From contig NZ_JAJEJR010000003.1 in NCBI RefSeq assembly GCF_021390595.1, forward strand, positions 744,001 through 808,000: a DNA stretch of 64,000 nucleotides, read 5' to 3'. Origin of the DNA: Paraburkholderia sp. HP33-1 (GTDB lineage Bacteria > Pseudomonadota > Gammaproteobacteria > Burkholderiales > Burkholderiaceae). The notes under the pieces are model-generated. The model was not told where the DNA came from. It made no database searches and worked only from the letters and a program-made list of their open reading frames with translations. This document shows positions 1 through 8,660 of this stretch, in pieces; within the stretch, counting starts at the first letter, position 1; every line of letters starts with the position of its first letter. A program made the position numbers and the translations under genes.

Positions 1-233
1 TGACCTTTACGCCGGTTTCGAAGCTCTACGGACATCGCTATGGTAATGCCCTGGTCGTCGGGTGCCTGACAACGTTGGGCGACGCTTACTCACACCCGAG
101 TCACTACCGAATCCCCGTGATCGAGCACGTCGCGACGGGTGTTGTTTCGGGTTTGTTCGCGCTGGCAGCCTCGTATCTCCTTGAAGACCGCGCGCGGCGT
201 GTTCGGGCCGCATGGGCACGCATTTTCCGGTAG
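1..233 (+). CDS. 3' end of a membrane-protein gene (5' end outside window)
   Basis: An open frame enters from the left edge (first complete codon at 3) and ends at TAG 231-233, giving the last 76 residues of a protein. The visible part has a soluble-looking stretch containing HPSHYRIPVIEH, then a hydrophobic segment (VVSGLFALAASYLL), then an Arg-rich tail (EDRARRVRAAW), which suggests a final transmembrane helix with a positive cytoplasmic end. I do not recognise the family. Because the start codon lies outside the window, this frame is easy to miss. It converges on the small membrane-protein gene that ends at 358. Codon use looks ordinary for this genome. Confidence 0.6.
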   Translation, partial: TFTPVSKLYGHRYGNALVVGCLTTLGDAYSHPSHYRIPVIEHVATGVVSGLFALAASYLLEDRARRVRAAWARIFR

Positions 234-357
234 CCGTTCCGTTGACTATCTCTTCCGTTCTGGTCGCGCAGAATGTAGTGTCCGCGTTGTGGTGGCGACG
301 CCGGGCGGGCCAGTTTCGGCCGCTCGATCGATTGCTCGGGATCGTCGACAAGTGCGA

Positions 358-654
358 TCAACGACGCAGATTCAGTAGCTGGAGCAAAGGTGACCCAATC
401 AAAAGCACAGCTATACATCCTGCGATACACCACAAGAATAGAACATGAATCTTGGTGGCAAATCTGGACCGTTGAAGCACGCCCGGATTCCGGCGCACGA
501 TGCGATTGATGAGCATGCCGCTAAGCCCGGTCAGCAGGGCAAAAATCACAATTCCAGCGGTTCTATGGCTAGCAAGCGAGATCAGGACGCCGAGGGCTCC
601 CACGGCCTGCAAAACGTAAAGGCCGAACCCCGTCATTCTTTGACCAGTCGTCAT
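358..654 (-). CDS. Small hypothetical membrane protein
   Basis: A 98-residue protein with two or three hydrophobic segments (about residues 10-27, 29-47 and 68-88) separated by short Arg-rich loops, so probably an inner-membrane protein. The start at 654 is supported by a purine-rich Shine-Dalgarno (AAGGAAAA) a few bases upstream on the minus strand. No catalytic motif or family signature is recognised. It stands alone between the truncated gene at the left edge and the insertion sequence. Function unknown. Confidence 0.55.
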   Translation of the reverse strand: MTTGQRMTGFGLYVLQAVGALGVLISLASHRTAGIVIFALLTGLSGMLINRIVRRNPGVLQRSRFATKIHVLFLWCIAGCIAVLLIGSPLLQLLNLRR

Positions 655-807
655 CTGGTTTTCCTTTTTTGTAGATTGATTCGTATTGCGGCTTGTTCAG
701 ATATCGGCTGCCACCACCCATTCCTTTATCCCGTCCGTAGAAATTTCCGTGAAAGCGGCCCACTGAGTCATTTAATTCGCATCCAGCGAATGTCCGCTGT
801 CAAGGTG
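655..807. other. Left flank of the insertion sequence, no gene seen
   Basis: About 150 bases between the small membrane-protein gene and the IS. I see no coding frame with a plausible start. The last bases, AAGGTG at 802-807, are repeated directly after the element. Confidence 0.5.
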
Positions 808-825
808 GATTGTGTTGAAAAAGTC
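808..825 (+). repeat. Left terminal inverted repeat of the IS
   Basis: GATTGTGTTGAAAAAGTC, 18 of 18 bases matching the reverse complement of 2400-2417. It lies 60 bases before the transposase start. Confidence 0.9.
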
Positions 826-884
826 GCCCGGCATGCGGATTGTTGGGTATCCTGGAAGCCATCGATCGACGGGAGTGATTCGTC

Positions 885-2300
885 ATGATGGGTCAACTGG
901 GCAGCGGACAGGACAAACTCTTCTACTCGTTCAACCTCGATAGTCACGTCCCTCGCGAGCACCTGTTGAGAGGCATCGATCACTTTCTTGATCTGCGTGA
1001 TCTACGCCAGCATCTTGCGCCGTTCTACAGTCCCATGGGACGGCCATCGATTGATCCGGAGCTCATGATCCGCATGTTGATTGTGGGCTACTGTTTCGGC
1101 ATCCGGTCCGAGCGCAGGCTATGCGAAGAAGTGCATCTGAATCTGGCGTATCGATGGTTCTGCCGCCTGGGCCTGGAGGACGCCGTACCCGAACACTCGA
1201 CATTCTCCAAGAACCGCCACGGTCGCTTCCGCGATAGCGATGTGCTGCGCCATGTGTTCGAGTCGGTACTGGGTCGGTGCATGTCCGAAGGGCTCGTAAA
1301 GGGTGAAGGATTCGCGATTGACGCGAGCATCATCAGAGCCGACGCGAGTTCTGTACGCGGTGTTCCGGGTTCTGAACCCATCGACTGGGGTTGTGTCAAG
1401 GGCCAAAGCCGTGCCGTGCGGGAGTATCTGGAAGCGTTGGAAGAAGCGAATCCAGCAGGCACCGAAGCGGCGGAGATGACAGAGTCATCGACGCCTCCAA
1501 AGAGGATATCCCTGACGGATCCCGCTGCGAGCTGGACAGCCGCCAAGGGTGGCTTGCCGTTCTTCGCCTACTCGACCAATTATCTGATTGACCTGCAAGC
1601 AGGGATCATCGTTGACGTCGAGGCGACGCCCGCGAACCGTTCCCACGAAGTGGAATCAACCAGGACGATGATTGATCGCGTTGAGCAGCGGCGCGATCTC
1701 AAACCTCGACGTCTTGCAGGCGACACCGCGTATGGCTCAGCAGCGATGCTTGCCTGGATGATCGAAGAGAAGGAAATTGCACCACATGTTCCGGTCTGGG
1801 ATAAAACGACGCGCAAGGACAATACATTGTCCAGCAGCGAGTTCCGATGGGATGAACTCGCTAATGAATATCGCTGTCCTACCGGGCACGCACTACGCAG
1901 TGATCGGCGCAAATTCAGGAATCCGCGCTCGCGCATCACGAAGGCAGACACGATCATCTATCGGGCAAGCCCGCTCGACTGCGGGAGCTGTTCGATGAAG
2001 GAGCGCTGCTGCCCGAATACACCATTCCGCAAGATTGCCCGCAGCATCCATGAAGCTGCACGCGACGAGGCCAGGCGTATTGCGAAGACGCCTGAATACA
2101 AGCGATCTTGCCGTGAGCGAAAGAAGGTGGAAATGCTCTTTGCGCATCTCAAACGCATCCTGAAACTGGACCGTTTGCGACTGCGAGGTCCAAGCGGTGC
2201 TCATGATGAGTTCCTGATGGCAGCGACTGCGCAAAACCTGCGAAGAATGGCCAAGCGGTTCATGCCTGGAAGCAAGCAGATGAACCAGACCGTTGCATGA
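885..2300 (+). CDS. IS1182-family transposase
   Basis: A 471-residue transposase. The N-terminal region (about 20-110) has the typical order RGIDHFLDL, GRPSIDPELMIRMLIVGY and a helix-rich DNA-binding part. The likely DDE triad is D146 (FAIDASII), D280 (LAGDTAYG) and E416 (RKKVEMLFAHLK). A cysteine cluster between C331 and C376 (CPTGH, CGSC, RCCP) fits the zinc-binding insertion of this family. Length is normal and there is no frameshift. The start is ATG at 885 or 888. The gene fills the element between its terminal repeats. The long antisense frames over it are shadows. Confidence 0.93.
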   Translation: MMGQLGSGQDKLFYSFNLDSHVPREHLLRGIDHFLDLRDLRQHLAPFYSPMGRPSIDPELMIRMLIVGYCFGIRSERRLCEEVHLNLAYRWFCRLGLEDAVPEHSTFSKNRHGRFRDSDVLRHVFESVLGRCMSEGLVKGEGFAIDASIIRADASSVRGVPGSEPIDWGCVKGQSRAVREYLEALEEANPAGTEAAEMTESSTPPKRISLTDPAASWTAAKGGLPFFAYSTNYLIDLQAGIIVDVEATPANRSHEVESTRTMIDRVEQRRDLKPRRLAGDTAYGSAAMLAWMIEEKEIAPHVPVWDKTTRKDNTLSSSEFRWDELANEYRCPTGHALRSDRRKFRNPRSRITKADTIIYRASPLDCGSCSMKERCCPNTPFRKIARSIHEAARDEARRIAKTPEYKRSCRERKKVEMLFAHLKRILKLDRLRLRGPSGAHDEFLMAATAQNLRRMAKRFMPGSKQMNQTVA

Positions 2301-2399
2301 CGAGCAACGGGGGACCGTTGCCTCGTTCAAGGTCGCCGCTTCGCCGATCGCCACAACTCGAAAACGTGCTGCGAACTCCTGCGTCTCCGACCAAAACAA

Positions 2400-2417
2400 G
2401 ACTTTTTCAACACAATC
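2400..2417 (-). repeat. Right terminal inverted repeat of the IS
   Basis: Exact reverse complement of 808-825, followed by AAGGTG (2418-2423), which matches the left flank. Confidence 0.9.
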
Positions 2418-2499
2418 AAGGTGTGCGAAGGTCACTTGTGGGTCGGTCTCGGGCAACTGCATCGGGCGGCAGTCGGCCCGAGCGGATCCACGAGACGGT

Positions 2500-2676
2500 T
2501 TAAACGCCCGGAGTCAGTGGGTTCAAGGCGACCGACATACGTTTCCTGTTCGTCGCGTCGGCGACAGCCTTGCCGCTGGTGACGGCATTCATGTGCGCGT
2601 CCGTTACGGTGACTGAACTGAACGCGGGCTCAAGGCCGTCGTGCAAATCGACCACAACGTCCTTTTGCGAGGTCAT
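2500..2676 (-). CDS. Possible 58-residue hypothetical protein
   Basis: A short minus-strand frame from ATG (2674-2676) to TAA (2500-2502). It begins MTSQKDVVVDLHDGLE and ends NPLTPGV, has a balanced amino-acid composition and no excess of Arg or Ser, unlike the shadow frames nearby. An in-frame stop lies just upstream, so the start cannot move far. The ribosome site is weak. It may be a real small protein or the remnant of a gene in the IS flank. Family not recognised. Confidence 0.3.
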   Translation of the reverse strand: MTSQKDVVVDLHDGLEPAFSSVTVTDAHMNAVTSGKAVADATNRKRMSVALNPLTPGV

Positions 2677-2795
2677 GACGGTCGCGCCGGCCTACGGCTC
2701 TTGGCGGGTCGGGCGCGCGTGCGCTATGTCTGATGACAGTAGCGGTCGCAGTCCCGAAGGATCAGGCGGCGACCCCCGATCACCGCCTGTTGCGC

Positions 2796-4445
2796 TCAAG
2801 GCAATCCCGAGATTTGGCGGGTGAATTCGGACGTCACGTTCAGACCCGTGGCTACGCCGAAGACCGGGTACACGGTCGTGGGTCCGCTAGCAGTCAGACC
2901 CATGTAATCGCCGAGGAAGTGATCACCCGCCACGGGTGCATTGAGTATGTTGAACGAGGCCGTGGTCAGTCGCTGCTCGTTGCCCCAGTTAGCGGAGCTC
3001 GTGCACGCGGACGAGGTCGGGCAGAAGAGCGCGAAATAGTCCGTGCCCTCGAAGCCGGCAGGCGTGTTCGTGTCGTTACGAAAGTCGTAGTAGGTCACCA
3101 CGACCGTGTTGCCATCGCCCGACGCCACCACCGCGGGGATGAAGGCCTGCTGACGGCACGGATTCGTGGCGTTCGCCGGCGTCTTGTTGATCATCACCGG
3201 CGCCGACCAGGTGGCCCCGCCGTTATCCGACTCGCTGAAGACGATCCCGTCGATCGGGATTGATCCAGTGGGTGTGGTGCAGGTGGCGGTCGAAAAGCGA
3301 TCGTCCTGCCAGGCGAGATAGATTGCCCCCGTGACTGGGTTCACAGCGACACTGTAGAGAATGGACGCATCTCGTATCGGCTGGCCGGTGTCCGGCGTGA
3401 CCACTCTGACCACACTTATATCGTTGGCGAACGTCGGCGCGCTCCAGCTCGCGCCCTTATCCGTGGACGTTATATAGCCGATGCTGAGCCCCGACGCTGT
3501 GACGCCGATCGCAGTGAAGAAGTCGCGCAGGGTCCCATCAGGCAACACCCGTACGATGTTGTCGATCGTCTGTGCGTTCGTGCCCGGTTGGTAGATCGGG
3601 ACGGCCGTGCTCCAGGTCACGCCGTTGTTGATGGATCGCGAGAAGAAGCTCGGGCCGGTGAAATTGAACTTGAAGCTCGGGGCACCACCCGCTGCAGCGG
3701 TACGCAATTGACGCGCGATTTCGACACCATCGTTTCCCGCGATCAACTGATCGCCGGCCTGACTTGGCGGGAACACGCTCAGTTGATCCCACACTGCATA
3801 GACGTAACCGTTCGCGGTCGGATCGGCGGTGAGCGAGTTCTTGTCATTGAGCGCGTGCGGCGAGTTGGTGCGGACCAGCGTCACCGGAGCTTGCCAGCTC
3901 GCGCCGTGGTCGACCGAACGGCTGACCAGCATCCCGCTATTGCGCGCCCCAAATGGAGTCGTCGGCTTCATGGGGTCCAACACCAACGACATGAAGAACG
4001 CCGTGCCGTCTTGCGCAAAGTCAACCCAGGGATCGGACGCGCGACGGAATGCACCCCCAGTGCACTTGGTCACGCCGGTCGGGATCGAATTGGTCCAGCT
4101 GCTGCCCGCGTCGCTGGAAATGACGCCGACCAGTCCGCGTGCGCCACCGTCGTTGAAGCGGTCCTGCTGGTGGCCGACGAGCAGGCGAGACGTGCTGGTC
4201 GGGTCGGCCGCCACCCATGGCTCGATCGATGTGGCTGGATAAAGGACGCTCCCGAATGCGGACTGCTGCGCGTTAAGCTGATCGGCAGTGCATCCGCTGA
4301 ACGGATCGCCAGCGGCGACCTGGACGAGCGGGCCGAGCGTTTGCGCCTCGGCACCTGGGACGATCGCGCACGTGAGCGCGATGACGCTGCCACCTGCAAA
4401 GCCCCGGGAAGCAGAACGGGATAGTCGTCTGAAAATTGATGTCAT
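2796..4445 (-). CDS. Secreted sialidase-like protein with Asp-box (BNR) repeats
   Basis: A 549-residue exported protein. The N-terminus has basic residues, a hydrophobic core and a likely signal peptidase site after about residue 34 (GAEA/Q). Five Asp-box motifs (S-x-[DN]-x-G-x-x-W) occur at about residues 110, 177, 271, 327 and 406, each followed by a loop and strand. This is the signature of six-bladed beta-propellers of the sialidase/BNR superfamily. Asp boxes are structural, so sialidase activity does not follow; I could not identify the catalytic arginine triad with certainty. GAGG lies a few bases before the ATG. Role: probably an extracellular or periplasmic glycan- or polymer-binding propeller or hydrolase. 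Confidence 0.8.
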   Translation of the reverse strand: MTSIFRRLSRSASRGFAGGSVIALTCAIVPGAEAQTLGPLVQVAAGDPFSGCTADQLNAQQSAFGSVLYPATSIEPWVAADPTSTSRLLVGHQQDRFNDGGARGLVGVISSDAGSSWTNSIPTGVTKCTGGAFRRASDPWVDFAQDGTAFFMSLVLDPMKPTTPFGARNSGMLVSRSVDHGASWQAPVTLVRTNSPHALNDKNSLTADPTANGYVYAVWDQLSVFPPSQAGDQLIAGNDGVEIARQLRTAAAGGAPSFKFNFTGPSFFSRSINNGVTWSTAVPIYQPGTNAQTIDNIVRVLPDGTLRDFFTAIGVTASGLSIGYITSTDKGASWSAPTFANDISVVRVVTPDTGQPIRDASILYSVAVNPVTGAIYLAWQDDRFSTATCTTPTGSIPIDGIVFSESDNGGATWSAPVMINKTPANATNPCRQQAFIPAVVASGDGNTVVVTYYDFRNDTNTPAGFEGTDYFALFCPTSSACTSSANWGNEQRLTTASFNILNAPVAGDHFLGDYMGLTASGPTTVYPVFGVATGLNVTSEFTRQISGLP

Positions 4446-4684
4446 GTTGCGCCTCGCGAAAAGGGAAGACCGCTTTTGCGCTTGGCTGGCCCGACCGGAA
4501 AACCAGCGCTCACTGCCGCCGAGGTCTTTACCTGGAAAATAGTTCGCGTCATGCGCATTTGTGGGGATTTTTCGTTACAGCTGTTGGTGCATCATGCGGC
4601 GTCCCATCGCTATTGACGTGGCATAGGGCTTGCGGAGGACGGGGGAGGAATCTGCATGTAGCCGTTTGCAGAAGAGGAGAGTAA

Positions 4685-5230
4685 GTGATGCCGCGGCCCC
4701 CGGATGCGATTCGCATAGAATCAGCTCGCCTTTCGCCTAAACCCTTCGCCGCAAGTGATGCTGACGAAGCGTTTCCTTGCATCACGACTTCACTTACTCG
4801 CTGGATGTCATGGGAGCCGGCCCCTGACAGAGAGACCTTTGATCGCATTTGGCAGGCATGGTTACCTGCGATGGCTGAACGTGCGGATTTTGTCTTCGCG
4901 GTTCGCGAACGAAATAGCGGCGAATTCCTCGGCTTGGCCGGACTTCATCACGTCAAGGACGCTAGTGCAGTACTCGGCATTTGGGTTCGCGAAAATCGCC
5001 ACGGCGAAGGCATTGGCAGGGAGGCTGTCCGTCTCGTTGCAGAATGGGCAAGCTCGGAGCTCAGTATCGAGCGATTCACCTATCCCGTTGCTGAAGAGAA
5101 CTACCCGAGCCGACGCATTGCTGAATCCCTTGGTGGTGTCGTAGTGGAACGACGGGAGACGCCGAAGTATAAATCCGTCATTTATCAGATTCCACGGCAG
5201 TTAAGTTTTGAATGCTGGAGAAAATCATAA
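4685..5230 (+). CDS. GNAT-family N-acetyltransferase, RimJ/RimL-like
   Basis: A 181-residue protein of the GNAT acetyltransferase superfamily. The order RLSPKPF, DADEAF, EFLGLAGLHHV, then LGIWVRENRHGEGIGREAV matches the RimJ/RimL branch, with HGEGIG as the acetyl-CoA pyrophosphate-binding loop at about residue 106. This branch acetylates N-termini of ribosomal proteins or small amines; the substrate here cannot be told. The frame can start at GTG 4685 or ATG 4688; a GAGGAG site at about 4673 precedes both. It stands alone with a gap on each side. Confidence 0.82.
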   Translation: MMPRPPDAIRIESARLSPKPFAASDADEAFPCITTSLTRWMSWEPAPDRETFDRIWQAWLPAMAERADFVFAVRERNSGEFLGLAGLHHVKDASAVLGIWVRENRHGEGIGREAVRLVAEWASSELSIERFTYPVAEENYPSRRIAESLGGVVVERRETPKYKSVIYQIPRQLSFECWRKS

Positions 5231-5412
5231 AAGATCGCCGCGTCCGATTCGAAAGCAAATGCTGAAGTTTGCCTACAAATTGCCGTCAACCAGATAACGG
5301 AATGATGCGTTAGCACGTCCGCAATACCAGACGTGAAATCCGCGTCATCAACAAAACGCAAATAAAACAGTCCGGAGAGCGTTCTGCGCTGAACATTCGG
5401 GCAATTGGAGAT

Positions 5413-6111
5413 ATGAAAAAACAAGTGCGTAGCAGACCACTCATACGCTTCACGGTCTTACTCGCCGCGACGGGCGCTATCTCTGCGGCGGCGGCTGCCT
5501 CGACCACCGCCGCTCCGCCGCCCGCGGATCTGCCGAACGGCCTCTCGCAGCGCGTGATGCTATGTGCCGGCTGCCACGGCGCGAACGGGACCGGCAACGA
5601 TGCAGCAGGGTTTCCCCGGTTGGCCGGGGTTGGCGTGACCTATCTGAAGGAGCAACTCGACGCGTTCGCATCCGGTCAGCGCGAGAGCGAGGTGATGCAG
5701 CCGGTCGCTCAGATGCTATCCGCGGATGAACGCACCGCGCTCAGCCAATACTTCAGCGCGCTACCAGCCGTCACACCGGCATCCACGAGCGCGCCCGTCG
5801 TACCGGCGCAGCCTGGAGCGTGGCTTGCCGAGCGAGGACGCTGGAGCGACGGCCTGCCAGCCTGCACGATGTGTCATGGTCCGGGTGGGGCTGGCGTAGG
5901 CGAACACTTTCCGCCTTTGGCCGGCCAGCCCGCCGCTTATCTGTCCAACCAGTTGCACGCGTGGAAAGACGGCCGGCGCCCCGCCGGTCCGCTCGGCTTG
6001 ATGTCGGTCATCGCAAAGAAACTGTCAGACGCGGATATCGCTGCCGTGGCCGCGTACTATGGCGCGCACGACTCGTCCGCGCAACCGTCCGCCGGCAAGG
6101 AGGCGCAATGA
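5413..6111 (+). CDS. tsdB: Dihaem cytochrome c, TsdB-like electron acceptor
   Basis: A 232-residue exported dihaem cytochrome. The N-terminus is a Sec signal (basic residues then an Ala-rich core to about residue 33). Two haem c sites are present: C51-x-x-C54-H55 (CAGCH) and C151-x-x-C154-H155 (CTMCH), in two similar halves of about 100 residues joined by a Pro/Ala/Thr linker, the layout of cytochrome c4 proteins. Its stop overlaps the start of the next gene, a TsdA-like thiosulfate dehydrogenase, and TsdB proteins of this type are the known partner of TsdA. The assignment therefore rests on both fold and neighbour. A GGAGAT site precedes the ATG. Confidence 0.8.
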   Translation: MKKQVRSRPLIRFTVLLAATGAISAAAAASTTAAPPPADLPNGLSQRVMLCAGCHGANGTGNDAAGFPRLAGVGVTYLKEQLDAFASGQRESEVMQPVAQMLSADERTALSQYFSALPAVTPASTSAPVVPAQPGAWLAERGRWSDGLPACTMCHGPGGAGVGEHFPPLAGQPAAYLSNQLHAWKDGRRPAGPLGLMSVIAKKLSDADIAAVAAYYGAHDSSAQPSAGKEAQ

Positions 6112-7034
6112 TGAGCAAACGTTTTCAGGTTCGTCGGTTGCTCGGCGCAGCGATCCTCCACCTCGCGGCGGCGCACGCGCACGCTCAGGGGACATCGGCA
6201 CCGGCCCAGTTGCCGGAGGCGCGCGTCGCCACAGTCACCGCGCTGCCGTTCACGCCACCGGCAGAAGCCGACATGCCGGCCGCCGGCGACTTCGTCGCAA
6301 CCGTTAAGCTAGGCGAGCAGATTTTCATGCACACCGGAGCCTTCGCCGGAAAGTACGTCGGTAACACGCTCAATTGCGCGAGTTGTCACCTCGACGCCGG
6401 GCGCAAGGCGGATGCCGGCCCGCTCTGGGCGGCGTATGTGTCGTACCCGGCCTGGCGCGCCAAGAACGGTCGTGTCAATACGCTCGCCGAACGCATGCAG
6501 GGTTGCTTTCAGTACAGCATGAACGGCAAGGCGCCGCCAAACGGTGACCCTATCCTGGTTGCCCTCGAAACCTACGCGTTCTGGCTGGCCAAGGGCGCAC
6601 CGGTCGGCGCGGAGCTGGCCGGACGCGGCTATCCGAAGCTACCGGCACCGGCATTGCCGCCGGACTACGCGCGCGGGGCGACCGTCTATGCGGCGCGTTG
6701 CGCGCTCTGTCACGGCGACAACGGGCAAGGGCAGGCGAGCCACGGCGAAACCGTCTTCCCGCCTCTGTGGGGCGCGCATTCATTCAACTGGGGCGCGGGG
6801 ATGCACGAACTGCAGAATGCGTCGGGATTCATCAAGGCGAACATGCCTCTCGGACTGGGCGGCACATTGACGGATCAGGAGGCGTGGGATGTGGCGATGT
6901 TCATGGACAGTCATGAGCGCCCGCAAGATCCCAGATATGCGGGGTCCGTCCAGGCCACGCGTGAGCGTTATCACGACACAAAGTGGTCCATGTACGGGCG
7001 TGCCGTCAATGGGCACGTCCTCGGTTCAAAGTAA
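6108..7034 (+). CDS. tsdA: Thiosulfate dehydrogenase (tetrathionate-forming), dihaem TsdA
   Basis: A 308-residue periplasmic dihaem protein that in the TsdA family oxidises two thiosulfates to tetrathionate. Haem 1 is C90-x-x-C93-H94 (CASCH); haem 2 is C198-x-x-C201-H202 (CALCH). Cys133 in [12 protein letters not shown] matches the unusual cysteine axial ligand that defines TsdA. A signal peptide covers about residues 1-27. AAGGAGG at 6097-6103 fits ATG 6108 or, with better spacing, ATG 6111; both overlap the tsdB stop, implying translational coupling. A longer frame opening at 5820 only runs through tsdB in another frame and was not used. Confidence 0.87.
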   Translation: MMSKRFQVRRLLGAAILHLAAAHAHAQGTSAPAQLPEARVATVTALPFTPPAEADMPAAGDFVATVKLGEQIFMHTGAFAGKYVGNTLNCASCHLDAGRKADAGPLWAAYVSYPAWRAKNGRVNTLAERMQGCFQYSMNGKAPPNGDPILVALETYAFWLAKGAPVGAELAGRGYPKLPAPALPPDYARGATVYAARCALCHGDNGQGQASHGETVFPPLWGAHSFNWGAGMHELQNASGFIKANMPLGLGGTLTDQEAWDVAMFMDSHERPQDPRYAGSVQATRERYHDTKWSMYGRAVNGHVLGSK

Positions 7035-7066
7035 CGCAACGGTATCCAATAAGAAGGGAACAAGAA

Positions 7067-8599
7067 ATGCGCTTTGAGAGGAAGCTGATTGCTTGCTTCG
7101 CCGTACCGGCCGCGATTTTTACGATCGCGGTCACCGCTTGCATCTGGGGATTGACGAGTGCGCAGGCAGAGTTTGAACGTTATATCGATGTCGACCAGAA
7201 AATCGCCGGCGGCTTCGAGGAAATGTACGCCGATGGACTGCAAATGGGCCAGGCACTGCGCAATGTCCTGCTCAAGCCGACCGACGCGACAGGCTTCAAG
7301 AACTTCGACGCAGCCGAAAAGGGATACGAAGCCGTCGCGCGCGCGACCGCTGCGTATGCGAGCGGCACGTCCGAGGCCGCGTCGTTCGACAAGCTTTCGA
7401 CATTGCGCGCAGCGCATCAAGCCTCGCAGAAGACAGTTCTCGATGCGATTCGCAGCAATGATCTGACGCAGGCGAACCAGCTTCTCGTGAACGAAGAGAC
7501 CCCGGCGTGGAGAAAATTGCGCGGCGCGCTGCTCGAGGACATTGAACGCACGCAGGCGCAGACGAAAATCGTCCGCACGAATGCGAAGGCGCACGCTGAC
7601 AACAGCGTCAGACTGGCTATCGCGTTGGCGGCCGTTGCGCTGCTGTGTGCGGCCGCGATGACCTGGGTGCTGACCCGCACGGTTCGCCGGGAAATCGGCG
7701 GCGACCCGAACGTCGCGCGCACGGCGCTAAAGGATCTGGCGCAAGGCGATCTGACGACAAAGCTTTCGCTCTATCCGGACGACCGCACGAGCATGATGGT
7801 GTCGCTCGATGCGATGCGGGTGAATCTGGCTGGTCTCGTTAGCAACATCAAGGCGACGGCCGAATCGATTTCAGGAACATCCGGCACGATTGCCGAGAGC
7901 AGTCTGAACTTGTCCCAACGGACCGATCAGCAGGCCGCTTCGCTTGAGGAAACGGCGGCCAGCATGGAACAGTTGACGACGACGGTGAAGCAGAACGTCG
8001 ACCACGCGCGTGAGGCCACCACGCTGGCGGCAACGGCTGCCGACGTGGCCGACCGGGGCAACTCGGTGGTCCGCCGGATGCAGTCTACGATGGGCGACAT
8101 CACCACCAGCTCAGACAAGATTGCCGATATCACATCGATGATTGAGGGCATTGCGTTCCAGACGAACATTCTCGCGTTGAATGCCGCGGTCGAGGCTGCG
8201 CGCGCGGGCGAACATGGCCGAGGTTTCGCCGTCGTGGCGACGGAGGTGCGAAGTCTCGCGCAGCGCGCCGGGAATGCGTCGAAGGACATCAAAAGCCTGA
8301 TCGAGCGTTCATCGCAGACCGTTAAGGAAGGCATGGTTCACGCGGGGGAGGTCGCCCACGTGATGGGAGAGGTCGAGCAAGCGATTCGCCGGGTGGCGAC
8401 GCTGAACGGCGAGATTTCGACTGCTTCGCACGAGCAGGGCAACGGCATCGAGCAGGTCAATCTTGCGATCGGTCAGATGGACCAGGTGACCCAGCAGAAC
8501 GCGGCGCTCGTCGGTCACACTGCCCAGGCCGCACAATCGATGAACGAACAGGCCGCACAGCTCAAGCAAGTTACTGCCGTATTCCGGTTGCCTGCCTAG
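7067..8599 (+). CDS. Methyl-accepting chemotaxis protein
   Basis: A 510-residue transmembrane chemoreceptor. TM1 is at residues 8-30, then a helical periplasmic sensor of about 150 residues (four-helix-bundle type), TM2 at about 180-202, a HAMP domain, and a signalling domain with the methylation region [15 protein letters not shown] and the conserved hairpin tip ([21 protein letters not shown]). The C-terminus lacks an NWETF-type pentapeptide, so tethered CheR binding is not expected. The start ATG 7067 follows AAGAAGGGAA. It lies 32 bp after tsdA in the same direction, so it may be co-transcribed and may sense sulfur compounds or redox state. Confidence 0.9.
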   Translation: MRFERKLIACFAVPAAIFTIAVTACIWGLTSAQAEFERYIDVDQKIAGGFEEMYADGLQMGQALRNVLLKPTDATGFKNFDAAEKGYEAVARATAAYASGTSEAASFDKLSTLRAAHQASQKTVLDAIRSNDLTQANQLLVNEETPAWRKLRGALLEDIERTQAQTKIVRTNAKAHADNSVRLAIALAAVALLCAAAMTWVLTRTVRREIGGDPNVARTALKDLAQGDLTTKLSLYPDDRTSMMVSLDAMRVNLAGLVSNIKATAESISGTSGTIAESSLNLSQRTDQQAASLEETAASMEQLTTTVKQNVDHAREATTLAATAADVADRGNSVVRRMQSTMGDITTSSDKIADITSMIEGIAFQTNILALNAAVEAARAGEHGRGFAVVATEVRSLAQRAGNASKDIKSLIERSSQTVKEGMVHAGEVAHVMGEVEQAIRRVATLNGEISTASHEQGNGIEQVNLAIGQMDQVTQQNAALVGHTAQAAQSMNEQAAQLKQVTAVFRLPA

Positions 8600-8660
8600 C
8601 GGCTTTGTGAGGCGTTCTGAAGGTACGTTGTCCTTCGATTAATGACGGATGCATTTGAAC

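Larger units (their letters stand above)
808..2417 (+). mobile_element. Complete IS1182-family insertion sequence
   Basis: A 1,610-bp element bounded by perfect 18-bp terminal inverted repeats: GATTGTGTTGAAAAAGTC at 808-825 and its reverse complement at 2400-2417. The hexamer AAGGTG flanks it on both sides (802-807 and 2418-2423) and looks like a target-site duplication. It contains one full-length transposase gene. Intact ends, an intact ORF and a visible duplication suggest recent insertion and possible activity. The outermost boundary is slightly ambiguous because TCAAGGTG also occurs at both junctions (800-807 and 2416-2423). Confidence 0.88.

Noticed and set aside
3588..4424. 278-codon plus-strand frame over the BNR protein gene
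   Set aside because: The minus strand encodes a signal peptide and five Asp boxes; the plus frame has no recognisable features.
5820..6107. N-terminal extension of TsdA in a longer open frame
   Set aside because: It lies inside tsdB in another frame, has no signal peptide, and the ribosome site AAGGAGG belongs to the ATG at 6108/6111.
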